From contig NC_067205.1 of NCBI RefSeq assembly GCF_026262505.1, positions 6,572,001 through 6,636,000 on the forward strand: a DNA stretch of 64,000 bases. Direction: 5' to 3'. A program made the position numbers and the translations under genes. Below, in pieces: positions 47,647 through 57,936 of the stretch. Numbering within the stretch: the stretch's first letter is position 1; the number at the start of each line of letters is the position of its first letter. This stretch comes from Trichomonas vaginalis G3. Taxonomy: Eukaryota > Parabasalia > Trichomonadida > Trichomonadidae. The notes beneath the pieces were generated by a model that did no database searches, was not told the DNA's origin, and worked only from the letters and a program-made list of their open reading frames with translations.

Positions 47647-48837
47647 CTAAAAGATTTTGACATTTGCCAAGAATGTTCGTTTAGACGCTGTCATATAACC
47701 ATACTCTTGACAATACTGTTTATACGAATCGTACAATGACCTTTCATCTAAACACTCAAAGTCAGTTTCATCTATAAACAGTTCATATACACTCTTGTTT
47801 GCTTCTAACAATGTTTGTCTCTCTTCGGTATGTGGAATTTGTCTTGGATTGAACTTTGAAATATCTAATGTCATGAAATATGAGAACAAGTGGTTGTAAA
47901 AGTCAGATGTCAAAGTTTCTGCTAAGTCGTCAAAATATTCTGTATCTTGCATATGAGCTTCTGACGTTCTGACAACTACATATCTTCTGTCAGAACTTTC
48001 TAACTTCATCGGAACGGCATTGTTTGAAACCATGATGAAATTTGCAACATTTTCACAAACTCTTTGGTCTTTATATTTTCTTTCAACAACTCCAACTTTG
48101 TCTGTTATAAGACTCTTCAAAGCATCTGAGTTTAAAACCTTTGTTGTATCTATACTTTGAAGTTCGTTACATACTATAAGTTTCATATTCTCTATTGAAG
48201 AGTTAAATTTACCGCAGATGTTTTCTAAGTTTGTCATATTCGGGTTCGAATAGCCCTCTAACAGTTTGCATAAGATATCTGTAAAGAAAGTGTTCTTACC
48301 TGTTCCTTGTTTTCCAATTATGATGAGAGCAGTTTCATTTTTAGCACTTGGATGTTGTAAGATGTTTGCAAACCAACATAAGATATACTCATAGACTCTT
48401 TCGTTTCCATTGCATATAATTTCTTTGACATGGTCTAACCAAGCTTCTATAACATTTTCTTTCCATTCTACTTGTTCGTATTTATATCCAGTGAAGATAG
48501 AATAGAAGTTTGGAGATGGTGTATAGAACTTTATACCACGAACTGAAAAATCTTCTAACTTTGACAATAAGATATCCCAAGCATCTAACATCTTCATACC
48601 AACTTGTACGACTTTTATTTTCTTAAGTTTCTGTTTACATTCTTGTTCTGAAACTATTGTCGCTTTAGGTTTGTTAAAGACTACATCCCATTCTTTCATG
48701 ACATAACATTCTGGGGCAGAGTCGACATAAATGACTAAACGTTTCAAATTCTCGACTGCTTTGTTATAGTCTCTAAATGGACACATATTTCTGAAGGCTT
48801 GGAAGTCATAAAAATCTGAAACGTCTATTCTGTACAT
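47647..48837 (-). CDS. Polinton B: superfamily 3 helicase (D5-like)
   Basis: 396 residues. Walker A is GKQGTGKN (175-182); NMKLIVCNELQSID is the Walker B region, and NFIMVSNNAVPMKLESSDRR carries the SF3 motif C asparagine and the arginine finger. This fits the D5-like replicative helicases of large DNA viruses and virophages (DUF5906 type). It would unwind DNA for the element's polymerase. Confidence 0.85.
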   Translation of the reverse strand: MYRIDVSDFYDFQAFRNMCPFRDYNKAVENLKRLVIYVDSAPECYVMKEWDVVFNKPKATIVSEQECKQKLKKIKVVQVGMKMLDAWDILLSKLEDFSVRGIKFYTPSPNFYSIFTGYKYEQVEWKENVIEAWLDHVKEIICNGNERVYEYILCWFANILQHPSAKNETALIIIGKQGTGKNTFFTDILCKLLEGYSNPNMTNLENICGKFNSSIENMKLIVCNELQSIDTTKVLNSDALKSLITDKVGVVERKYKDQRVCENVANFIMVSNNAVPMKLESSDRRYVVVRTSEAHMQDTEYFDDLAETLTSDFYNHLFSYFMTLDISKFNPRQIPHTEERQTLLEANKSVYELFIDETDFECLDERSLYDSYKQYCQEYGYMTASKRTFLANVKIF

Positions 48838-48869
48838 TTTTTTATATAAAATAAAAAAAAATATTTTTT

Positions 48870-49694
48870 TTATTCTTGAGCTATTTGTTGTTCTTGACTT
48901 TGTTGTTGCATTTGTTCCATTTGTTGCATTTGTTGTTCTTGAGCTATTTGTTGTTGAAGTTGTTCTTGTAGTACAATACTTTCACCAGTTGCATCTTCCA
49001 ATTCGAAACTTTCTGCCGTCATTGACAAATACATAGGACATAAAAGTTTTACAGGAACAAAGTTTGCGTCAACTAAGGTTAAGTTTATGTTTGCTAAAGT
49101 GTTTGAGTTTACTAAAGCTGAAAACTCTGCATTCGAATGAACAATAGGCAAACCAGCAGAGAAAGTGTTGTTTATACGCATGAGTATCTTTTGGTCATAG
49201 TAGTTTCTGTCGACATTCGAATAGCACTTTGAACCTAAGTTTGAAACAATATATAAAATAGGTGTACTTAAAGTCAATGGAACAGATAGACCTTGTATGA
49301 CACCTTTTCCTGTTATAGGAAACTGTTGGTAGTAAAAACCAGATATAAGTTTTGTATTATAGCTCATATCGTTTATACTAAACTCAGTCGGACATCCAAA
49401 CATAATGAAACCTGCTCTAGTTGCAGCACATGTTACATCCGTCCTTAAAGTATTAAATAAGTCAACAAAACCTGTTGGTGGTATATCTGAGTAAGTATCT
49501 TCAAAGAAGTATTTTTTACCATTCACAACAATAAAATCTTCTGGTGTCAAAAGAGCAAAACAGGCTTTAGTCGTCATCGTGTTTAAGGTCAGTTTACAAT
49601 ATCGTCCTTGAGGACTTTGTAAGTTTGTTGTTATAGAATTATATGACTCAGGGTTTTTAGTCGTAATAGTATAAACCACTATGTCTTCTGCCAT
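48870..49694 (-). CDS. Polinton B: minor capsid (penton-type) protein
   Basis: A 274-residue beta-rich protein (GFIMFGCPTEFSINDMSYNT) with a Gln/Glu-rich tail of repeated QQMEQMQQ-type units. Its place next to the major capsid gene and its length fit the single-jelly-roll penton described for Polintons; the assignment is from context. Confidence 0.6.
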   Translation of the reverse strand: MAEDIVVYTITTKNPESYNSITTNLQSPQGRYCKLTLNTMTTKACFALLTPEDFIVVNGKKYFFEDTYSDIPPTGFVDLFNTLRTDVTCAATRAGFIMFGCPTEFSINDMSYNTKLISGFYYQQFPITGKGVIQGLSVPLTLSTPILYIVSNLGSKCYSNVDRNYYDQKILMRINNTFSAGLPIVHSNAEFSALVNSNTLANINLTLVDANFVPVKLLCPMYLSMTAESFELEDATGESIVLQEQLQQQIAQEQQMQQMEQMQQQSQEQQIAQE

Positions 49695-49704
49695 TTACAT
49701 ATAT

Positions 49705-49935
49705 TTAAAAGTTTTTCTGAAAGTGGAGAAGAACTTCATCTAAACTTTCACATGGCGTTTCTTGAAGTTCTCTGTCTAAGAAGTTCAAATATTTTGTAAA
49801 GACATAGAACTTTCCTTTGTCTACACGAACAAACAAAACAGGGTCTTTCATATCGTTCAAAAGTGTGTAAAGTCCTTTACATGAAATAAAGTCTATATTA
49901 TTTTTCTTCAAACATCTTTCAAGAAGTTTTGACAT
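49705..49935 (-). CDS. Polinton B: 76-residue protein
   Basis: Starts MSKLLERCLKKNNIDFISCK. A small mixed alpha/beta protein between capsid-zone genes. Function unknown. Confidence 0.5.
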   Translation of the reverse strand: MSKLLERCLKKNNIDFISCKGLYTLLNDMKDPVLFVRVDKGKFYVFTKYLNFLDRELQETPCESLDEVLLHFQKNF

Positions 49936-49941
49936 TTTTAC

Positions 49942-50523
49942 TTAGCAAACAAACTTTAATGAAATGTTGTGGTCGTCAAATATTTTTATGACGTCTGGGA
50001 AACTATATTTTAAGTTCAACGTTTCACCTCCTTTCATAACGTATATCTTGTCAATGACATTATATGAAACACCACAGCAAGCAATGTCGGGTTCTATTTC
50101 TTTGATGTTTATATCGTCTGCCTCTGTCAAAAGTTTCAATAGTTCTTTCAAAATTTCATGAGGTGCAATGACATATGAGTTCACTTTTACGGGGTTGTGT
50201 TCGACCAAGTTTAACATTATACCCAAAGCCTGACAAATCTTCTCCTGAGTTTTAAGTTTGTCTTTAAGTTGTTGGTAGTCGTTTCGAATATCTGCAACAG
50301 AACTTAAGTCTCTGCTAACTTCAGGATATGTTGGTTGTTCTTTTACAGGAACTATTGTTATACCATCTTCGTCTTCGTATGGTTTCCCCACTTCAACATC
50401 TCTTTCTTTGACATTGACAACAACACTTTGACTGTTTGTTTGAGTTGGTGAATTTAACTTCACGTCTGCCACCGCCATTAAACCTTTTGAAACACTTACG
50501 CTTCTATTTTTCGGAAATGACAT
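49942..50523 (-). CDS. Polinton B: 193-residue protein of the capsid zone
   Basis: I prefer the start MSFPKNRSVSVSKGLMAVAD near 50523, since the longer frame upstream overlaps the divergent gene at 50542. The central part is helical (YQQLKDKLKTQEKICQAL). Function unknown. Confidence 0.55.
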   Translation of the reverse strand: MSFPKNRSVSVSKGLMAVADVKLNSPTQTNSQSVVVNVKERDVEVGKPYEDEDGITIVPVKEQPTYPEVSRDLSSVADIRNDYQQLKDKLKTQEKICQALGIMLNLVEHNPVKVNSYVIAPHEILKELLKLLTEADDINIKEIEPDIACCGVSYNVIDKIYVMKGGETLNLKYSFPDVIKIFDDHNISLKFVC

Positions 50524-50541
50524 TTTACTTAGAATAAAAAG

Positions 50542-50862
50542 ATGGACGTATTTGAGTATCTCTTCGAATTGAAGCAAAACAAAGTTTACACACACAAACA
50601 ATACAAGTTCATTGACAGAGTAGTTCTTTACACAAACAATGGAAAATGTTATAGAATAGCAGTCTTTGCTGAACCAAAATATTTTCATAAAGCAAAGAAA
50701 GTTGGTATAACCGAGATGGTGAAAGTTCTTGAAGCAGACAAAAATATAACAACAAAACTGACCGATATTTCTAAAGGTAAGTTTATAATACAATATTATA
50801 TCAAAACTGGCGTACTGTCAATATTTGACGGAGAGAAGTCAGTTCAAAGAACAACTTACTGA
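50542..50862 (+). CDS. Polinton B: 106-residue protein
   Basis: Starts MDVFEYLFELKQNKVYTHKQ. Divergent from the 193-residue gene with under 20 bp between starts, and tail to tail with the capsid region. Function unknown. Confidence 0.5.
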   Translation: MDVFEYLFELKQNKVYTHKQYKFIDRVVLYTNNGKCYRIAVFAEPKYFHKAKKVGITEMVKVLEADKNITTKLTDISKGKFIIQYYIKTGVLSIFDGEKSVQRTTY

Positions 50863-52462
50863 CCTGCTGCCAAAATCTGCTCGATGGAAGCTGTCGTTAT
50901 ACCAATCTGAGGAGCCCCAGCAGGTTTCATCGAACGAATTTTCAAAAGAGCATCTTCCGTGAAAAGTGCTATTGGTTTTGTAAACTTCTTTGCTTTCAAT
51001 TCATCTGGACCGTCTCTGTCACCAGTATATTGTATTTGAACTGTACCAACAGTTGAAATACCACCATAAAGTCTTCTGAGTCAGCAAATGGAATGCCAAG
51101 CCAAAAGTTTGAACGGTCTCCATTTGTATATTGAGTTTTTTGACCTCCTGCATGAGTCCATACTTTCACATATGGCATAATAGAACTTTGCATTTCAGGG
51201 TTAATGGTTGTTGTGAAGTTGTTGTTAAAGTTCATAGCATCTAATGTCAAGTTGTATGACCTCATATCCTCAACTGTAGAATATTCTTCTCTTGGATAAT
51301 ATTTGCCATCTATGTTTATATGATATTTAATACCAGGGTTGTAGAAACAAGAATAGTCATTTATAGTTCGTCTGAACAGTACAAACATAGTATCTGCATG
51401 TTTCATTGCAGTTGTTAAGGCAATATCTGTTCTTGCACCTGGGTCAGCACTTTGGTTTCCAACTTCACCTGCAAAGTCTTTGACAGATATTTGGTGTATA
51501 GGGAACATAAGTGGAACTGCAATATATTTGGCAGCTAAAGCATTTGAAATATCTGGGTCCAACATATAGACTGCAAGTCTGCTTTCTATTCTCTTGCATT
51601 CAAACTTTTCGCATGTGAACTTAACTGGGTCCCAAGCAGTTCCAGCAGCATTGAAATAATAGTTTACTTCAGTGTTGAGGTTTGAGAAACCAAAGTCTAA
51701 GTCAACTTTGTCTTTGCAAAAGTCGGCGAATGACGTTTGATTTGCTCCCTTTACGTCTGTAAGAGTGAATGGGTCTTGTGTTGGTGCAATGACTAAGTTA
51801 TTTTTGCTTGGAGTAAGTTCGATAGAAATTTTTCCTGCCCAGTTTGGCAAGTATCTTAAAAACCTGAAGATGAGGAAAGATGACAAAGGAACTCTAAGTT
51901 TCAATTTTACTTTGGTTACTGCTGCTGCAGTTTGTCCAGAAAGGTCAACATAAACTCCTGGAACGTTAGGGTCAAGTCTTCTTATTTTCTCAATAGTTGC
52001 ATACTGGTCTGTTTGTTCTCTAGCTTGTGGTTGTACTGAGTTTCTCAAAGCGAACCATTCATAGTTTGCCCATGTTACTGTTTGAACTAAGTCAGAGTTA
52101 GAATATATCTTATATCCCATGAAAACTTCTGGAGCATATTGGTATCCGACATAGAAAATTCCATTGCAACCTTTCTTGTCAGACAACTTGGCAGAAGGTT
52201 TTATTTCAATGTCTTGTTCCACGTATAAGAAAGAGTTGTCAATAGAAATAATATGAAACCTGTCGCAAGCAATATCTACTGTTGTTGAAGAACCTTCTCC
52301 AAACTCACCTACGTTTCCATAAGAAACAGCAGTTGTATATTCGTAAGTTCCAGGAACTATTTCTGACCTTCTAATGGCATTGTCGCATTCGTTATACCAT
52401 TCGGAAACATTTCCATTCATGGCATCCAAAACTGTTGGCGTTATATTCTGAGCGGCGTACAT
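50862..52462 (-). pseudogene. Polinton B: major capsid protein (double jelly roll) region, broken
   Basis: Starts MYAAQNITPTVLDAMNGNVS. About 530 codons rich in beta-strand patterns (KLKLRVPLSSFLIFRFLRYL and KYIAVPLMFPIHQISV). Length, neighbours and pattern fit the Polinton major capsid protein. Broken near its end. Confidence 0.7.
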
Positions 52463-52501
52463 TTCATATGGGTAAAAATATAGAATAGTTGGGTTTATAT
52501 G

Positions 52502-55500
52502 TCATAATAGAACCCACGTGGACCAAGCTTTACTTTCTTCCTGACTGAGTTTTTTAACTCTTCTTTTTCCTTCATTGCCACTACTTTCACTAGATGAAGT
52601 TACTTCTTCACTACTTTCACTTTGTTCTACTCTTCTTCTTTGGTGTCGCTTTGGTAACTTGCCCTCTGCTTCAAGTTGTTGCATCTTTGCCTCATGTTCA
52701 TCTAGTATGTTGCAAATTTTCCATGCCCTTTTTGCCTTTGGGCTCTGGTCGCCCATCTCAGGTAACCTATATCCTAGAAAGAGTTTGTCATAGTTTGTAT
52801 TTGAGTCGTCGCGTATTGTTTGCATGACTCTTTCCTGAGTTTCCGGTTCAAGCTCTTCAAACAGTGCCTGTCCATATGGAATATGCTCGTTTCCAAATAT
52901 ATGTTTTTGTAGCCATTCTGGTTTTCTTTCCATGTTACCAACAATATCTTTTGTGAATGGGAAAGCTTTTACCCAATCTTTCAGTCTTGCGTCGTTTATT
53001 TCTGTAGTTGGTTTTATTTTGTCAAGGAACATGTTTTTCAATACTAACATTTCATTTGGTACTGTCCATTTGAGTTTTCTTAAATATTCATCCCTTCTCG
53101 GTTCATCGTATGCAAAGTAAGTTTTTATGACATTTTGCAAACTTTCATTTGCAAGGTCATGTACAATAGGTTCTCTTCCTTCGCTCTCCCTAACTTTCTT
53201 TCTAAACTCTTCACCAAATATACCATCTCTATGGTTCTGTGTAGTTCTTTGAGATAAATGTTCTAGAACGTCAGGTGTTATATTTCCATCAGCCATGTTC
53301 ATTTCATACTGGTCCAAAATATCTGCATGTTTCATATCTTTCAATGGCATTAAAGCCGCGCTTAAAATACCAGCTATATCTCGTTCACCATTCAATTCCA
53401 TTGCGTCTACAACTTCTTGGAATTGTGGTTGTAAGTTTATGAACCACCTATCCGGATTAGCTTTATGACCCCATCTCATTGTAGTTCCATCGTCTGCAGA
53501 AACAAAAGTAGGTTTGTTTCCATCTTGGTTAGGTTCTGAATGAACTTTAAACAATGTTTCATTTCTATATGTTTTCTTGAAATTTAACCTTTTATTTTCA
53601 CCGAGTTCATCCGAAGATTGAACGTTAAATGCTCGTAAGTAAAAAGGGTTGTTGTATTTGTGTACATTTTCTTTCAGTACTTCCATTCTATGCTGAATAT
53701 TTTCATCTGGTGTTGGAGTCTTTTGTATGTCGGCAAACATTTTTCGATATTCTTCTACTATGTCAGCCGAATTTTTTTTAGACTCTTGGAAATATTCCAT
53801 ATTCTCCGCATACTCTTGTTGAGGGTCAAGATTTTTCGGCTGTTCCAAATCTTCATCTAGTTCTGTGAAGTTAGTTTCCAAAGGAAGGACTTGTTCGTTT
53901 CCTTCAGGCTCTTCTAGCTGTTGTTGCTGAACTATTTCTTCCATGTCTGGTTGTATCTGAACTTCTTCCTGTGGAGTTTCTTGTACCTCATCTGCTGGCA
54001 TTTCATATATTCCGAGACCGTTTTCAACAATTTCCCTATCTACGTCATCCGCATTCATAAGCTTTTGTTCTTTCGTTCCGTCTCTATTTTTTACGCGTTT
54101 CATGACGAAAGTTGAATTGTCATTTAGCTCTGACATCAAATATCTCGGAGTAAATTCATCCATGTCATTTGGATGATATGCTATTAAATCATATCCCTTA
54201 GCGAGCTTGTATTTTCCAGGTTTGAGATTATATCCGTTTTGGTGCTGAGCCATAAAGCTAAATAGGTTCGGGTCAGTATTTCCATCCTTGAACTTTCCAA
54301 TAGCTTCTTTATATCTGTCACTAAAGTCAACAGTATCTGGGAAACCACACTCTTCTTTAAGCATTTTTAAGAATTCTTGGTTTCCTTGTTCTCTACTTCT
54401 TTTATGTCCTTGCTCTGGTTGTGGAGGTGGTTGTTGTGCAGGGTTTTGAACTGTTGGTTGTTGTGCAGGGTTTTGAACTGTTGGTTGTTGTGTTGGTTTT
54501 GGTGCATGCCTGTGTCTATGTCCATGTGACGATGTAAATGTTTTAGGTAGTCCTGGTGCAGGTGCTTCTCTTGGAGGGTTTGGTGGTATATAAATTCCAC
54601 CAGCTGGCACATATGTTCCATCTGCAGCGTAATGTCCTACCTGACTTTTCGTTCTTAAGAAAGCATTTACTAGGTCTGTTTTGGTCTGTTGTAACTCTTT
54701 TTCTTGACTTTTCACAACAGTTGCTCTAACGGCGTCATAGGCACTTTGAACTGCCTGTCTCGTTGCTGCATCTGTTATTTTCGTCATATTTTGTGCTACT
54801 TCTTTTAACTCTTTGTCGAAACCTTCAGACTTCAGTTTCTTTCCAGATGAGAAGTCGTTCACTTGTTTCACCTTACTATGAAGAGCTTCGAAAGCGTTCT
54901 TAAAGTCAGCATTTGTTAAAGCTTCATTTGAACTGTCTTCATCCGCTTGTATTTTTGTCCTTATTGACCCTATGAGTTGGGCTGCTTTAGCGTTGGCTTG
55001 GGCATCTAACCAGTCATTGTTAGCTTTTATATATTCTGCGCTTTTCATTGCCTTTTGCATAGCCGCGTCGTTATTTTTACTTTCTTGTGCTAAGTTTTCA
55101 TACTGTACGGTTTGGTTTTGCAACTGTAAAAGTTTTTCTGCCTTTACATTTGCTTCAACTTCTTTTTTATACTCATCGCTATCCATATATGTCTTCAGGG
55201 CTTTTTGTTTTATCTCTTCATCTTTCAGTACTTTATATCGAGTAGTATGGTTTTTCAAATTTATAACATCTTGTTCCATTTTTGCTACTTCTGCTGCTTT
55301 TTCTGACACTTTTTTCGCATATTCCTCTGTACTTAGTTCTTTCAGTTGTTCTTCTTTCTTCTTTTTCTCTACGTTTAACTCATTGAGTTTCTTTGTGTGT
55401 CTGTCATATTCTAGTTTCTTTTCGTTTTCACTTATTTGCTTCTGTATGTCTATGTTTGACTTTTTGACATCTGATATTTGATTTTTGAGTGAACTCAAAT

Positions 55501-55762
55501 TCATTTGACTTTGAGGGTTATAGGCTGTTCCGTCTGCAGCTCCACCATAGCCTGCCATTTTCGCTAAAAGTGCCGCTCTTAAACCTCCACTCTGTGCACC
55601 AACAACTCGGTTTAAAAGCATAGGATTGCTTGACATTTGTTGCAACATAGTGGGGTCATTCAGCATTTGTTGTTGCAACTGTTGTTGTGGTGTTAGTCTT
55701 ACTATTGGATGTTTCAATGCTCTCTTCCTCTTACGTATATTCTTACGTAGCTTACGTGGCAT
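52502..55762 (-). CDS. Polinton B: 1086-residue coiled-coil protein
   Basis: A very basic front (MPRKLRKNIRKRKRALKHP), a Gln/Met-rich stretch, coiled coils (about 80-390), a Pro/Gln/His linker with two copies of a PTVQNPAQQ unit (about 430-455), an acidic Gln-rich part and a compact-looking back half with a Ser/Glu/Arg end. It is the largest gene of the element and sits next to the right end. Possibly a core or scaffold protein; family not recognised. Confidence 0.65.
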   Translation of the reverse strand: MPRKLRKNIRKRKRALKHPIVRLTPQQQLQQQMLNDPTMLQQMSSNPMLLNRVVGAQSGGLRAALLAKMAGYGGAADGTAYNPQSQMNLSSLKNQISDVKKSNIDIQKQISENEKKLEYDRHTKKLNELNVEKKKKEEQLKELSTEEYAKKVSEKAAEVAKMEQDVINLKNHTTRYKVLKDEEIKQKALKTYMDSDEYKKEVEANVKAEKLLQLQNQTVQYENLAQESKNNDAAMQKAMKSAEYIKANNDWLDAQANAKAAQLIGSIRTKIQADEDSSNEALTNADFKNAFEALHSKVKQVNDFSSGKKLKSEGFDKELKEVAQNMTKITDAATRQAVQSAYDAVRATVVKSQEKELQQTKTDLVNAFLRTKSQVGHYAADGTYVPAGGIYIPPNPPREAPAPGLPKTFTSSHGHRHRHAPKPTQQPTVQNPAQQPTVQNPAQQPPPQPEQGHKRSREQGNQEFLKMLKEECGFPDTVDFSDRYKEAIGKFKDGNTDPNLFSFMAQHQNGYNLKPGKYKLAKGYDLIAYHPNDMDEFTPRYLMSELNDNSTFVMKRVKNRDGTKEQKLMNADDVDREIVENGLGIYEMPADEVQETPQEEVQIQPDMEEIVQQQQLEEPEGNEQVLPLETNFTELDEDLEQPKNLDPQQEYAENMEYFQESKKNSADIVEEYRKMFADIQKTPTPDENIQHRMEVLKENVHKYNNPFYLRAFNVQSSDELGENKRLNFKKTYRNETLFKVHSEPNQDGNKPTFVSADDGTTMRWGHKANPDRWFINLQPQFQEVVDAMELNGERDIAGILSAALMPLKDMKHADILDQYEMNMADGNITPDVLEHLSQRTTQNHRDGIFGEEFRKKVRESEGREPIVHDLANESLQNVIKTYFAYDEPRRDEYLRKLKWTVPNEMLVLKNMFLDKIKPTTEINDARLKDWVKAFPFTKDIVGNMERKPEWLQKHIFGNEHIPYGQALFEELEPETQERVMQTIRDDSNTNYDKLFLGYRLPEMGDQSPKAKRAWKICNILDEHEAKMQQLEAEGKLPKRHQRRRVEQSESSEEVTSSSESSGNEGKRRVKKLSQEESKAWSTWVLL

Positions 55763-55794
55763 TTTAAGTGAAGTTAAAAAGCGGCTTTTGTACT

Positions 55795-55869
55795 AAACAT
55801 CTTCGGGGCTAGAGGGCACGAAGTGCCTGGAAGCCCCAATACCTTTTTTTTTTTTTTTTTTTTTTTTTT
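55795..55869. repeat. Polinton B right terminal inverted repeat
   Basis: Inverse of 30996-31065: AAACATCTTCGGGGCTAGAG and on to CCCCAATACC, then a run of about 26 T. Confidence 0.9.
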
Positions 55870-55875
55870 TGTATA
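55870..55875. repeat. Target-site duplication TGTATA, right of Polinton B
   Basis: Matches 30990-30995. Confidence 0.75.
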
Positions 55876-56370
55876 TCTTCCCATGAGTATAAATTTTTTC
55901 AATTTTTAATAAATTCATGCCGAATAAACTTTTGGTCACAGCGAATTGTTTCACATTATGATAGGATCACAATAAAATCTCCCTTTCTTGGTATCAATCA
56001 AATTTCCATCAGGGAATATTTCGGTTTAGTTTTAATTAAGTAAATAGACAACAATTTGAATTTGAATCTTGAGGAGACAAAATGATTAGTCTACAAGACA
56101 ACTTAATTCGTATTGTTTAATACTATGATTGCCAAACAATAAAAAAATTAACCCAAAACAATCAAAATTAGGATGTCAAAATAGTAAAATCAGAAAGGTA
56201 ATTTTATCCTGATTAAAATTATACAGAAAAGATTGGGTTAAGTTGAAAATCACATGCGACTCATCAACTTAGAATAAAATGAGACAATTATTGATGATAT
56301 TTGATACTATTCCTTTCTGATTAGCATCATTATATTGCTTTTTAAAATTACGACTTTTCAAAAATTTTAG
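55876..56370. other. AT-rich spacer before the ankyrin gene
   Basis: No gene or repeat seen. It presumably contains the promoter of the next gene. Confidence 0.45.
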
Positions 56371-57936
56371 TTGATGAGCCTTAAATCCATCTCATTTACG
56401 CATTATAATGCCTTAATGAAGATATTTAAAGGACATCATGATACATTTAAGGCAATATTTCAGTCTAAGTATGAAGACGAAAAAGAAATTAACAGAGTTT
56501 ATGAATTGATAGAAAACAACTTGATTAAAACAAAAATGCTTCGGCCTTTTGATGTGATTGATCTATTCGATATTCTATTTTTATATAAGAACAAATATAT
56601 CCGATCTTATTTTACTATATTCAAGAAAATTTACGATGAATATCAATCAGCTGAAGATAAATTACCTCCAATATTTTGTTTCTTTCTTGAAAAAGAATAT
56701 GGAATAAAAAGAGAATGTTCTAAACCAAGAGCATACCAAATTTTACAAAAATTAAATTCAAAAATGGAAGCTTTCTCAGATAATCAAGTAATTAAGGCAA
56801 TCAAGAATGATGACGTTAAATTATTTGAGAATTTAATTAGCAAAGAAGGCTTTGATCTTAACGAGATATTTAAAAATACGCCAATCATAGCAGTAGACTT
56901 AAATTATATAGAAATTTGTTGTTATTATGGTTCTATGCAATGTTTCATGTTGTTGAGATCTAAATTCAACTGCAAAATTACAGAAAAATGTCTTAATTAT
57001 GCATTTCTCAATAACAATATCAAGATGATTAATGAATGCTTGTTGGATCAAAAACCAGGCAAAGATTTGATGAAATATGCAATTTTTTCATATAACATTG
57101 ATTTGGTGATGTTTCTTATTAATAAATACAAAATGCAAATCGATCCAAATGATTGTATATCGGCTCATAACATTGAAGCATTCATTGTACAGTTGGAACA
57201 GACAGGAGATTTTGACAAATATTTTCAATTCACATACAGATTTAATTTTCTTGACCTTGTGAAATATTTTTGTCCATTTGTCAAAGATATCGATGCAAGA
57301 GATGAAAATGGGTTATCTCCAATTATGCATGCAATAGTATATAACAAGTATGAACTTGCCGAACTCCTTGTATCTAATGGATCTAATGTAAATGGACCAT
57401 TTGCAGAAGATAGCTATATTCTGCAAATGACAGTTGCCTTGGGCAGATTCAAATTTGCAGAGCTCCTTGTTTTGAATGGAGCAAATGTAAACGCAGTTGA
57501 TAAAAATGGACAATATGTTGTTCATTATGCAGCACAAGCAAATAACAAAGATATATACAAATTGCTTGTTTCCCATGGAGCGGATCTTAATGTTAAAGAT
57601 CAAAATGGAAGAACAGCATATGATCTTGCAATGGGCTTGGGCCATAAGGATTTAGGAAAGTATCTCATATCATTAGGTTTTAAGAAGGAAGAAGAAGAGG
57701 ATAGATATCATAGAGCCGCAAAGGATATGAATGGAAAAAATCCACTTCATGTTGCTGTTGTTAAACATGATTATAAAACTGTAGAACTTTTGCTAAAATC
57801 AGGTGATATAGATATAAATGAACGTGATAGCTATGGATTGACTGCAATGTTCTATGCTCTTGCACTCGGCGATATGGATATTTTTAAATTACTAATACGC
57901 TATGGAGCTGATGTTAATATGAAATACTGGTATTAA
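56371..57936 (+). CDS. Ankyrin-repeat protein with DUF3447-type front half
   Basis: 521 residues. The first half (about 1-280) is the helical Trichomonas-type region that carries the DUF3447 segment (around CYYGSMQCFMLLRSKFNCKI and NNNIKMINECLLDQKPGKDL). The second half has about six ankyrin repeats of 33 residues, for example NGLSPIMHAIVYNKYELAEL and NGQYVVHYAAQANNKDIYKL; a charged insert (EEEEDRYHRAAKDM) splits two of them. No signal or membrane segment. T. vaginalis has a very large family of these; they are thought to bind other proteins, but individual partners are unknown. Confidence 0.9.
   Translation: MMSLKSISFTHYNALMKIFKGHHDTFKAIFQSKYEDEKEINRVYELIENNLIKTKMLRPFDVIDLFDILFLYKNKYIRSYFTIFKKIYDEYQSAEDKLPPIFCFFLEKEYGIKRECSKPRAYQILQKLNSKMEAFSDNQVIKAIKNDDVKLFENLISKEGFDLNEIFKNTPIIAVDLNYIEICCYYGSMQCFMLLRSKFNCKITEKCLNYAFLNNNIKMINECLLDQKPGKDLMKYAIFSYNIDLVMFLINKYKMQIDPNDCISAHNIEAFIVQLEQTGDFDKYFQFTYRFNFLDLVKYFCPFVKDIDARDENGLSPIMHAIVYNKYELAELLVSNGSNVNGPFAEDSYILQMTVALGRFKFAELLVLNGANVNAVDKNGQYVVHYAAQANNKDIYKLLVSHGADLNVKDQNGRTAYDLAMGLGHKDLGKYLISLGFKKEEEEDRYHRAAKDMNGKNPLHVAVVKHDYKTVELLLKSGDIDINERDSYGLTAMFYALALGDMDIFKLLIRYGADVNMKYWY

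Larger units (their letters stand above)
30996..55869 (+). mobile_element. Polinton/Maverick, copy B, both ends present
   Basis: A 24,874 bp virus-like element treated as a fossil. Both ends carry inverted repeats of about 70 bp beginning with an A run and then TATTGGGGCTTCCAGGCACT, with a TGTATA duplication outside. Parts in order: methyltransferase, small membrane protein, two small conserved proteins, 282-residue protein, fibre, integrase, small virion-type proteins, protein-primed DNA polymerase, 286-residue protein, a repeat-rich KilA-N/T5orf172 zone, packaging ATPase, SF3 helicase, minor capsid, major capsid and a 1086-residue coiled-coil protein. I did not recognise an adenovirus-type protease. 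The layout is whole but several parts are broken, about ten breaks. Close similarity to copy A suggests a young age. Confidence 0.93.
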
